Assembly (NCBI RefSeq): GCF_030348765.1
Contig: NZ_JAUCEU010000007.1
Coordinates: forward strand, 2,990,001-3,054,000
DNA: 64,000 bases
DNA from: Neobacillus sp. CF12
GTDB taxonomy: Bacteria > Bacillota > Bacilli > Bacillales > Cytobacillaceae
Direction: 5' to 3'
Shown here: positions 42,643 to 49,816 of the stretch, one piece after another
Numbering within the stretch: the first letter of the stretch is position 1
Layout: each line of letters begins with the position of its first letter
The notes under the pieces: generated by a model
What the model was told of the DNA's origin: nothing
Databases searched by the model: none
The model's input: only the letters and a program-made list of their open reading frames with translations
Position numbers and translations under genes: made by a program

Positions 42643-44223
42643 CTAGTATTTACTTTTTCGGGTACGTAACCTCTTCAAATTCCTTTTTCCCGTTTCTTGT
42701 GGACGTTCATTTAACTTCCACCATGGAGCTCGAATAAATATATCTTTAAGGTCGTTAAAATGAAATGGGGCTATAGGTGACAAATAGGGAACACCAAAAG
42801 ATCGAAGTTGAACGAGGTGAACCAATATAAAGAAAACTCCCAGCAGGATGCCATAAAATCCAAGCGTTGCTGCTAAAAAAATCATAAAAAACCGAAGGAG
42901 TCGAATGGCTCCTGTTAATGGATAACTAGGAAACATAAATGACGCAATACCTGTAGTTGCTACAACAATGACTAATGGAGCTGAAACAATTCCAGCCTCT
43001 ACAGCTGCTTGACCAACCACCAATGCACCAACAATACTTACTGTCGATCCGATCGGTCTGGGCAATCTTAAACCTGCTTCACGCAGTGCTTCAAAGGTTA
43101 TTTCCATTAATAAAGCTTCAATCACCGCTGGAAATGGTACCTTATCCCTTGAGGCAGCGACACTAAATATAAGATTTGTTGGCAGTAATTCATGATGGAA
43201 GGTTGTTACCGCAATATAAATGGCAGGGAATAATAAAGCAACAAATAAAAATAAATACCTAATAAACCTTATAAACGAAGTCATGATAAATCTTCCATAA
43301 TAGTCTTCAGGGGAATTCATCATTTGAAAAAAAGTTACTGGAACAATGAGTGCAAAAGGGCTATTCGCAACCATAATCCCGATTTTTCCTTCGAGAAGAT
43401 TACCGACCACTCGATCCGGTCGTTCTGTCTGCAAAACTTGGGGAAACAGTGAAAATGGCTGGTCTTCAATAAACTCTACAATGTAGCCACTATCCTCAAT
43501 CGCGTCGATATCAATTCTATTTAATCTGCTCCGAACTTCCTCTACTATGGATTGCTGTGCTATATCTTCGAGATAGGTAAATACCACTTCCGTACTAGAA
43601 AGGGTTCCAATCTTCATATATTCAAATTTCAGTTTTGTTGTTTTCAACCGTCTTCGAATCATACTAATATTGGTTCGGATATTTTCTGTAAAACCTTCTC
43701 TCGGACCTAAGACGACTGCTTCAGACACAGGTTCATCAACCGCGCGCTGTTCCCATGACTGTTCGCTTATAAAAAGAGCTTTTTTAAAGCCATTAATTAG
43801 TAAAATCGTGCCGCCTGATAGAATTTGTTCAATCACTTCCTGGAATGTTTGCCCTTGGGCTACTTGAGCTGAACTCAGCAAGGCTTTGATGTGATCAAAC
43901 GTTGGTTCAGAATGCTTCAGTAATTCCCCGTTGCGTTTTAACAAAGGATTAATCACATGGAATTCCAATCTGTCCACGTTGACTAACCCATTAAGATATA
44001 AAATGACAGCAGAATAAGTAGAGTTTATTTCAAGCTCCCGATAAGCAAAATCAGCAGCCCCTTCAAAAAGTTGCTTAATCTGATTAAAGTCTTCATCAAG
44101 GATCCCAGATAATACATCTTTTTCATTTTGCTCCTGAGTGTTGTCCCATTTATGCGATTGTTTTTTTAAAGTTAATTTTCTTTTCTGCCTTAAAATTCTC
44201 AATGGCAGCACCACCCTAATCAT
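42643..44223 (-). CDS. GerA-type spore germination protein
   Basis: 526 aa from ATG 44223, 8 nt after the GerB-type stop; upstream codons to 44271 overlap that gene. A hydrophilic N-terminal domain of about 270 residues includes the SGGTILLING and LGPREGFTENIRTNI segments of the family. The membrane domain starts near 275 with NSPFALIVPVTFFQ and PIGSTVSIVGALVVGQAAVEAG. This is the A subunit of the receptor, thought to form the oligomeric ion channel and bind ligand with B. Complete and intact. Confidence 0.93.
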   Translation of the reverse strand: MIRVVLPLRILRQKRKLTLKKQSHKWDNTQEQNEKDVLSGILDEDFNQIKQLFEGAADFAYRELEINSTYSAVILYLNGLVNVDRLEFHVINPLLKRNGELLKHSEPTFDHIKALLSSAQVAQGQTFQEVIEQILSGGTILLINGFKKALFISEQSWEQRAVDEPVSEAVVLGPREGFTENIRTNISMIRRRLKTTKLKFEYMKIGTLSSTEVVFTYLEDIAQQSIVEEVRSRLNRIDIDAIEDSGYIVEFIEDQPFSLFPQVLQTERPDRVVGNLLEGKIGIMVANSPFALIVPVTFFQMMNSPEDYYGRFIMTSFIRFIRYLFLFVALLFPAIYIAVTTFHHELLPTNLIFSVAASRDKVPFPAVIEALLMEITFEALREAGLRLPRPIGSTVSIVGALVVGQAAVEAGIVSAPLVIVVATTGIASFMFPSYPLTGAIRLLRFFMIFLAATLGFYGILLGVFFILVHLVQLRSFGVPYLSPIAPFHFNDLKDIFIRAPWWKLNERPQETGKRNLKRLRTRKSKY

Positions 44224-44231
44224 AAAATGAC

Positions 44232-45329
44232 CTATAGATGACCCATTTTTTTGCGAAGGAAAGCCGTACAAAGAAATAAGATTGGCATAATGATTTGTAA
44301 AAAAGTATGTATATAAGGAAGATAATATTTAAATCCAATTTCTAAATGTTCCACAAAACTAGATGCGCTTAAAAGCGATAATGGCGTTATTATTGTCCCA
44401 AGTGCTAGAATTACAGAGCGAGACTGCTTTAATCTCAATAATTGAGAAATTCCAACAGCAGCTCCGAATATAAACGCTCCAACCTTAAAAAACACTCCTG
44501 CGACCATCATTAAAATAACTAGTGCATCAAAACGTTCGAGAAAATCGGCTACAGATACCATTTGAGTGGCTGCAAGAAGTGAAAAAATATCCTTGCTGTA
44601 AATTTCCGGTCCTAATACAGAGATCATCATAATGGAATTAATCGTTAAGAGAAGTCCGCCGACTAGAATGATGGACATTCCTATTTTTCTAACATACTTC
44701 TTATTGCTTAGAAAAGGGAAAAACATCATGATGACAATGGTTTCTCCAAATGGGAAATTAATAGCACTAGGAAATGCTGCTTTCAAGACTGGCTTTATAC
44801 CATTTCCTAGTACAGGTGTAAGATGTTTCATATCAAATTGATCAACGCTAAGTAGAAGAATCCAAATCAGAATGAGAGAAAAAATATACACCGGAAAAAC
44901 AATTTCTGCCATTCGACCAAACGTTTCAACTCCACCACGCAAACAATAAATCATCAGCAGCATAAAGCTTCCAATGACAACAATAATAGGGGTTTCAGAA
45001 AGAATAGTAGTAACAATAAGGTCACCTAATTCCCTGCTCCCCCTGGCAGCTGAATAGGTAAAATGTAATATATAGAGCAGAATGACCGGATAGGAAAGAA
45101 ACTTCCCAATAATCTTTGGAAGCATCTGAACCAGTGAATCACCTGGATAATAGGCTGCTAATTGTGTATAAACAACCATTAATATCAAACTGCTTAACAT
45201 ACCGACTGCTATAAGTATCCATGCATCCTGCTTCACGTCTTGGCCTAACCCTAAAATAATCGCAGTCCCTAACACGTATCCAGCCATTAAATAGAAAAGT
45301 TGGAGTCCACCTATTTTTTCCGTATTCAT
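44232..45329 (-). CDS. GerB-type spore germination permease
   Basis: 365 aa with ten hydrophobic segments of the APC-like spore permease family; FYLMAGYVLGTAII is the usual first helix and YPGDSLVQMLPKIIGK follows. In receptors the B subunit carries the germinant-binding pocket. It is the first gene of the operon here, whereas gerA and yndDEF have the A gene first. AGGGAG lies 6 nt before the ATG. Confidence 0.92.
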   Translation of the reverse strand: MNTEKIGGLQLFYLMAGYVLGTAIILGLGQDVKQDAWILIAVGMLSSLILMVVYTQLAAYYPGDSLVQMLPKIIGKFLSYPVILLYILHFTYSAARGSRELGDLIVTTILSETPIIVVIGSFMLLMIYCLRGGVETFGRMAEIVFPVYIFSLILIWILLLSVDQFDMKHLTPVLGNGIKPVLKAAFPSAINFPFGETIVIMMFFPFLSNKKYVRKIGMSIILVGGLLLTINSIMMISVLGPEIYSKDIFSLLAATQMVSVADFLERFDALVILMMVAGVFFKVGAFIFGAAVGISQLLRLKQSRSVILALGTIITPLSLLSASSFVEHLEIGFKYYLPYIHTFLQIIMPILFLCTAFLRKKMGHL

Positions 45330-45408
45330 TACAATCTCCCTTAAACTGAATAAAAGGTATTTGATATTTTAAGGTAACCACTAACTTTGAAAAAAGTTCA
45401 TGTATGTC

Positions 45409-45437
45409 TAATATTTTCCATGGGGGAAAATTTATAC
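45409..45437 (-). promoter_or_regulatory. Possible SigG promoter for the germination operon
   Basis: GTATA at 45437-45433 and AATATTA at 45415-45409, 17 bp apart, resemble the forespore SigG elements (GHATR and CATNNTA, one mismatch). Germinant receptor operons are typically SigG-dependent. Inference from pattern. Confidence 0.4.
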
Positions 45438-45470
45438 ATATAGGATAGGGTTGCATATTACCGTTATAGG

Positions 45471-45505
45471 CAGAAAAAGCGGCACACTTTTCAATGTGCC
45501 GCTTT
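45471..45505 (-). terminator. Rho-independent terminator after the LysE-type exporter gene
   Basis: An 11-bp perfect stem (45476-45486 with 45495-45505) with an 8-nt loop is followed on the minus strand by TTTTTCTG. Confidence 0.88.
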
Positions 45506-45508
45506 CAC

Positions 45509-46123
45509 TTATTTTTGATTTTGAAAGACCAATTGTAAACCTAAACCAATATAGATTGTTCCAACCACCTTACCCTGCCAGCGGGACATTTTGCCTTCTT
45601 TTGAAATTAGTTTATTCCCTATTGAACTTGCTAGAATGGATAACAGTGAGGTGTACAAAATACTCATTAACACAAAGACAAGCCCCAGGCTTAATAGTTG
45701 ATAGACTACTGGTGGACCTTCAGTACGGACGAATTGTGGTAAAAACGCTAAGAAAAATAATGCTGTTTTAGGATTAAGCAGTTCAATAAATAACGCCTGG
45801 CGAAAAGACACTGCTGCATTTGCCTTTTTTTCAACAGGTTTTTCTTGTTTTTTTGTTTTTTCAAGCAAGGATTTTATCCCTAAGAAAATTAAATAGGCAG
45901 CACCCAAATATTTTACTATTTCAAACGCTAATGCTGAGGTCATTAGGATGGCTGAGAGTCCCAGAACAGCCGCAACTGTATGGATGAGGTCCCCAACAGC
46001 TATCCCGGCACCGGTAATAATTCCCGTCTTCAACCCGCCTCTTACTGTTTGCGTAACAGTTAATAAAACAGCAGGCCCAGGAATTAGAAAAAGCATCAAA
46101 ACAACTAATATAAAAGCCCACAT
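45509..46123 (-). CDS. LysE/RhtB family amino-acid exporter
   Basis: 204 aa, the usual length, with about six hydrophobic helices. The N-terminal LFLIPGPAVLLTVTQTVRGG carries the conserved G-P motif and GIITGAGIAVGDLIHT follows. LLNPKTALFFLAFLPQFV is the second family hallmark. It exports an amino acid or homoserine-lactone-like compound; the substrate cannot be assigned. Separate transcription unit with terminator. Confidence 0.9.
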   Translation of the reverse strand: MWAFILVVLMLFLIPGPAVLLTVTQTVRGGLKTGIITGAGIAVGDLIHTVAAVLGLSAILMTSALAFEIVKYLGAAYLIFLGIKSLLEKTKKQEKPVEKKANAAVSFRQALFIELLNPKTALFFLAFLPQFVRTEGPPVVYQLLSLGLVFVLMSILYTSLLSILASSIGNKLISKEGKMSRWQGKVVGTIYIGLGLQLVFQNQK

Positions 46124-46208
46124 ATTTCTTCTCTCCTATAAATGTAATATAAATATTTTATCACAATATTCTAATAACTATGTATAAAAATGAAGTTCTA
46201 CTCTGGGA

Positions 46209-46880
46209 TATGAAGGACTAATCTCTGCTTACCTTCTTACGATTTGTCCTTCATCCTGTCTATGAAGGACTAATCTCTTATTACCTTCTTATGATTTGTC
46301 CTTCATCCTGTCTATGAAGGACTAATCTCTAATTACCTTCTTATGATTTGTCCTTCATCCTGTCTATGAAGGCCTAATCTCTGTTTACCTTCTTACGATT
46401 TGTCCTTCATCCTGTCTATGAAGGACTAATCTCTGTTTACCTTCTTACGATTTGTCCTTCATCCTGTCTATGAAGGACTAATCTCTGCTTATCTTCTTAC
46501 GATTTGTCCTTAATCCTGTCTATGAAGGACTAATCTCTGTTTACCTTCTTACGATTTGTCCTTCATCCTGTCTATGAAGGCCTAATCTCTGCTTACCTTC
46601 TTACGATTTGTCCTTCATCCTGTCTATGAAGGCCTAATCTCTGTTTACCTTCTTACGATTTGTCCTTCATCATGCCTATGAAGGACTAATCTCTTATTAC
46701 CTTCTTATGATTTGTCCTTCATCCTGTCTATGAAGGCCTAATCTCTGTTTACCTTCTTACGATTTGTCCTTCATCCTGTCTATGAAGGACTAATCTCTGT
46801 TTACCTTCTTACGATTTGTCCTTCATTCTGTCTATGAAGGCCTAATCTCTGTTTACCTTCTTAAGATTTGTCCTTCATCA
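46209..46880. repeat. Thirteen-unit 52-bp tandem inverted repeat array (family locus 3)
   Basis: TATGAAGG recurs at 46209, 46261, 46313 and then every 52 bp to 46833, with no change in step across 13 units. Each unit has ATGAAGGAC and GTCCTTCAT arms (9 bp) around a 27-nt centre and a 7-nt link. Units vary by substitutions only: GGAC or GGCC in the left arm, and CTGTTTA, CTGCTTA or CTTATTA in the centre. The rest of the 46124-46925 gap holds no gene. No variable spacers, so not CRISPR. Confidence 0.95.
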
Positions 46881-46910
46881 CCACATTGATTGATATAATA
46901 ATAAGTCACA

Positions 46911-46939
46911 AAAAAACCGACATTACTATTTGTCGGTTT
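46911..46939 (-). terminator. Rho-independent terminator after the ArsR-type gene
   Basis: Stem AAACCGACA (46914-46922) with TGTCGGTTT (46931-46939). On the minus strand a run of seven T follows. The stem includes the last codons of the regulator. Confidence 0.87.
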
Positions 46940-47282
46940 CATCTGCCTTCATATCGTTTAAACTTGGATTTTCAACTATATGCTTAAGAATTGATAGCTT
47001 GTTTTCCCAGAATTTTTCGTAGAAGGAAAGCCAGTGCTTAAGTTCTGTTAACGGCTCGGGGTGCAGCCGATATATTTTCTCTCTTCCTACCTTTTTTCCA
47101 CTCACTAATTCAGCTTCCGAAAGGACTTGAAGATGTTTAGCAACGGCGGTTCTGCTCATGGGAAAATGGGCAGTTATTTCTGAAATGGGCCGCTCTTTTT
47201 CTGCGAGTAATCTTAGTACTTCTCTCCGCGTTGGATCAGCGATTGCTTGAAAAACATCATGCTTTTGTGCTGAAGCAGACAC
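46926..47282 (-). CDS. ArsR family transcriptional regulator
   Basis: 118 aa. A winged helix is visible from DPTRREVLRLLAEKERPISE through MSRTAVAKHLQVLSEAELV (recognition helix) to the wing VGREKIYRLHPE. No metal-binding cysteine cluster such as CxC is present, so it is of the non-metal ArsR type usually paired with an AHSA1 protein. It starts immediately after the AHSA1 stop and is the second gene of the pair. Duplicated operators in its own promoter suggest autoregulation. Confidence 0.9.
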   Translation of the reverse strand: MSASAQKHDVFQAIADPTRREVLRLLAEKERPISEITAHFPMSRTAVAKHLQVLSEAELVSGKKVGREKIYRLHPEPLTELKHWLSFYEKFWENKLSILKHIVENPSLNDMKADETDK

Positions 47283-47702
47283 TTAGTTCTCCAAAAGATT
47301 ACGTAGTTTTTCAAGAATACCAGTCCAGCCGTGAGACATGCGTTCACGGATAATAGAAGCTTTTTCGCCTGCTTTTCCAACAATTTCATCCGCTGGTTTC
47401 CAACCACCATGGATGAGGGTGAATTCAGTTTGATCATCCATTTCCTTCAAGATAAACGATAAAAACCATCCATCTGTATCCCATGTGAATGAAAGCGTAT
47501 TTGGAGGGTCAAATTCAGTCACCTTACAAGGTGATGGACCAAATGGGGATTGTATATGGAATTCATAGCCTACTTCTGGTTTAAAGTCATTTGGCATAAA
47601 CCAGGCTGCAATTCCTTCTGATGTTGACACCTGTTCCCAAACCTTTTGAATAGGTGCGTTAATGACAACTGTTTGTTTAATATCTTGTAATGTATTTTGC
47701 AA
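47283..47702 (-). CDS. SRPBCC/AHSA1 family protein paired with an ArsR regulator
   Basis: 139 aa. The start-like fold opens with TVVINAPIQKVWEQVSTSEG and GIAAWFMPNDF, then FTWDTDGWFLSFIL, and ends with a long helix. It probably binds a hydrophobic ligand. The start codon is TTG at 47702, set by AGGAGA 5-6 nt upstream. The adjoining ArsR regulator and operator-loaded promoter make a small self-contained regulated unit. Confidence 0.85.
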   Translation of the reverse strand: MQNTLQDIKQTVVINAPIQKVWEQVSTSEGIAAWFMPNDFKPEVGYEFHIQSPFGPSPCKVTEFDPPNTLSFTWDTDGWFLSFILKEMDDQTEFTLIHGGWKPADEIVGKAGEKASIIRERMSHGWTGILEKLRNLLEN

Positions 47703-47728
47703 GAACTTCTCCTACTTTCATCTTTTAA

Positions 47729-47786
47729 TATAAAACCATTTGGTTTCACTTCTTGAATTATATAAAACCATTTGGTTTCATGTCAA
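47729..47786 (-). promoter_or_regulatory. Promoter with two identical operators for the AHSA1-ArsR pair
   Basis: TTGACA (47786-47781) and TATAAT (47762-47757) are perfect consensus boxes 18 bp apart. The 20-bp element TATAAAACCATTTGGTTTCA (plus-strand sense) fills 47761-47780, covering the spacer, and is repeated exactly at 47729-47748 just downstream. Each contains the inverted repeat AAACCA-TT-TGGTTT. Binding by the ArsR protein is inferred. Confidence 0.78.
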
Positions 47787-47835
47787 TAATTTTTTCTTCA
47801 ATTACTTTACCCAAAATCACAGTGTAACAACCAAA

Positions 47836-47859
47836 AGAGACACTTCTATTTGAAGTGCC
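47836..47859 (-). terminator. Probable terminator after the BASS transporter gene
   Basis: An 8-bp stem with a wobble pair (47839-47846 with 47852-47859) is followed on the minus strand by CTCTTTTGG, a weak T tract. Confidence 0.5.
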
Positions 47860-47898
47860 TAAGTTGTTTATCTAATTCTCTGTTGTTAATTCCTTCGT

Positions 47899-48885
47899 TT
47901 AAATACCTTCATTTTTGTTAATTCCTTCAATCTTTAAATATATCCTTTTCTTGTTAAAATAACGGCCCATAAAATATCCCGTAAAAGAAGCGAGAATTTG
48001 CTGGAACAGCATCCCGACAACTACCGGAACAGCCACGGCTGGTGGAAAATAAGTGACTGCAATAACAGCCCCTGCACTAATATTTCTCATACCACCCGAG
48101 AAAGTCAAAGATACCACGGTATCCCGGTCACTTCTAATTAGTTTACCTATGAGAAACGAAAATACATAACCTGTGACAGCAATAAAAAAGACTACGAGTG
48201 TAATACTAATTAATTTTAAATTTATTTCTTTTAAATAAGGCGCAATGACTGCACCGTTAAGCATGACAACAATTCCAATACTGATTTTTGAAAAAGGTGC
48301 CAAAGTAGAGCTTAGTTTTTTCGTCACATCGCCTTTTAATAATTGATTGAGTACCATTCCTAGAATGGAAGGTACTACAATCATTCCAACCAATCCCTGC
48401 ATGATACCCAAGACGTCCATTTCAATTCTTTCACCTATTAATAATGTAAGACAATAAGGAACAATTAACGGGGAAAGCAGCGTATCTATTAAAATAATCG
48501 ATAAGGTGAGCGGGATATTTCCTTTATAAATCGAAACCCAAATAAAGCTCGTTACCCCAGTAGGTATAGCCATGCCTAATACAATTCCGGTAATCGTAAA
48601 AATGTCACCTTGAAATGTTATATGCCCGACACCCCATGCCCAAATCGGCATGAGGATGTGTAATAAGACCATTGCTGCAAAAATCGGAAGTGGATGGCGG
48701 ACCACGTCTGATAAAGATTTGAAATTGGAATTTAAGCTCCCGGCAAAGGTCATAAAAGCAAATATCCAAGGGATTAAGTAGGTAAAATCCTTAATATAAA
48801 CCGAAAGTAATACACCCAATACAACACTTGTGGGAGTGATTAACGGCATGATTTTTTCTAGTTGTTTATTTAATTTCAGCAGCAT
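47899..48885 (-). CDS. Bile acid:sodium symporter (BASS) family transporter
   Basis: 328 aa with nine to ten hydrophobic segments. The family pattern includes FAFMTFAGSLNSNFKSL in the second helix region, GMAIPTGVTSFIWV and, near the end, SLTFSGGMRNISAGAVIAVTYF with the conserved S-G-x-R-N motif of the sodium site. It likely imports an organic anion with sodium. It is 15 nt downstream of the rhodanese gene, so the two form an operon; sulfur-compound transport is possible but unproven. Confidence 0.88.
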   Translation of the reverse strand: MLLKLNKQLEKIMPLITPTSVVLGVLLSVYIKDFTYLIPWIFAFMTFAGSLNSNFKSLSDVVRHPLPIFAAMVLLHILMPIWAWGVGHITFQGDIFTITGIVLGMAIPTGVTSFIWVSIYKGNIPLTLSIILIDTLLSPLIVPYCLTLLIGERIEMDVLGIMQGLVGMIVVPSILGMVLNQLLKGDVTKKLSSTLAPFSKISIGIVVMLNGAVIAPYLKEINLKLISITLVVFFIAVTGYVFSFLIGKLIRSDRDTVVSLTFSGGMRNISAGAVIAVTYFPPAVAVPVVVGMLFQQILASFTGYFMGRYFNKKRIYLKIEGINKNEGI

Positions 48886-48900
48886 ATTACTCTCTCCAAG

Positions 48901-49230
48901 TTATTTTCTAAATTCTTTCCAAGCCGTCAGGCCACCTTCTAAGACTTCAACCTGAAGCCCGAGACCGTCAAGAATTTTAGCACACTTTTCTGCGGAGTTT
49001 CCCGTCGTACAGGTAACAACGATTGGTCCTTCCTTCGGTAATGCTAAAGACTCCGTACCATCTGTAAGTTCGAAAATTTCCGTTTTCGGAATATTAACAC
49101 TCAGCACCTGAGAATCCTCAATATGGAAGTCTTTATATTTTGCTTCTGCTCGAACATCAAGAACTACTACCTTTTCTTTGCCTTGTATTCTTTCATGAAG
49201 TTCTTTTGGACTAATTTTTTTGTATGTCAC
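48901..49230 (-). CDS. Rhodanese-like domain protein
   Basis: 109 aa from GTG 49230, because GGAGGTG sits 6 nt upstream; a TTG at 49245 overlaps that site. A single rhodanese domain: VVVLDVRAEAKYKDFHIEDS at the N-terminus and the active loop VTCTTGNSAEKCA with the catalytic cysteine. The loop is the length of sulfurtransferases rather than Cdc25 phosphatases. It likely carries persulfide sulfur. Operon with the BASS transporter downstream. Confidence 0.87.
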   Translation of the reverse strand: MTYKKISPKELHERIQGKEKVVVLDVRAEAKYKDFHIEDSQVLSVNIPKTEIFELTDGTESLALPKEGPIVVTCTTGNSAEKCAKILDGLGLQVEVLEGGLTAWKEFRK

Positions 49231-49365
49231 GGTCAACACCTCCAATCAAAGAATATCACACTTTCTCCATTTCGTTTACAAAATCCAAGCGCTTTTAATG
49301 TAACCATATCAGTCAAAATCCCATATCGTATATTGCCGTGTTTTTAAAATGGAAGGAGCGTTATG

Positions 49366-49755
49366 ATGTACTATTACCATTATCCTTACCCACTACATCC
49401 GCAGCCCCCTGCTTACCCGGGTTATCAATACTACCAACCATTAACGAGACAATACCCACAGGTGGATGTAAATGTATTTACAAAGTCCATTAAATCGTAT
49501 CGATTATTAATGGACCAAGGCAGTATCCTGTTGGACCGATTAGGAGATCCCGATTTTGACGTTAAGTTAATGTCAGCTGCACAAAAAGGAAACAAAGCAG
49601 AAGTAGATATCTTAATTAAATCAATTGGACTAAGAGTTCCTGTAGAGACAAAATACACGCCCACCGGTGTGACCTTTGAACTGGCAACACAGCCAGAACC
49701 TGGCAGTCCCACGAGTTGCTGTTCCTTAACCGTACACTTGAAATGGGGAAACTAA
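49366..49755 (+). CDS. Small protein with Tyr/Pro-rich N-terminus, possibly spore-associated
   Basis: 129 aa. The first 35 residues are almost all Tyr, Pro, His and Gln (MYYYHYPYPLHPQPPAYPGY), like spore-coat-type proteins. The remainder is an alpha/beta domain: TKSIKSYRLLMDQGSILLDRL, LMSAAQKGNKAEVDILIKS and a C-terminal CCSLTVHLKW. I cannot name a family, but coat or inner-membrane association in spores would fit. AAGGAG is 7 nt before ATG 49366 and 4 nt before ATG 49363. Confidence 0.72.
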   Translation: MYYYHYPYPLHPQPPAYPGYQYYQPLTRQYPQVDVNVFTKSIKSYRLLMDQGSILLDRLGDPDFDVKLMSAAQKGNKAEVDILIKSIGLRVPVETKYTPTGVTFELATQPEPGSPTSCCSLTVHLKWGN

Positions 49756-49783
49756 CGCTTCATTGTGGTTTACAATATATGCA

Positions 49784-49809
49784 AAAGAGGCGGTAAGTTC
49801 CGCCTCTTT
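49784..49809. terminator. Bidirectional terminator between the Tyr/Pro-rich and GGDEF-EAL genes
   Basis: A 10-bp perfect stem (AAAGAGGCGG at 49784-49793 with CCGCCTCTTT at 49800-49809) with a 6-nt loop serves the two convergent genes. Confidence 0.85.
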
Positions 49810-49816
49810 GTGTCAA

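Noticed and set aside
46209-46880. CRISPR array
   Set aside because: The whole 52-bp unit repeats, including the centre; there are no unique spacers, no typical repeat length and no cas genes nearby.
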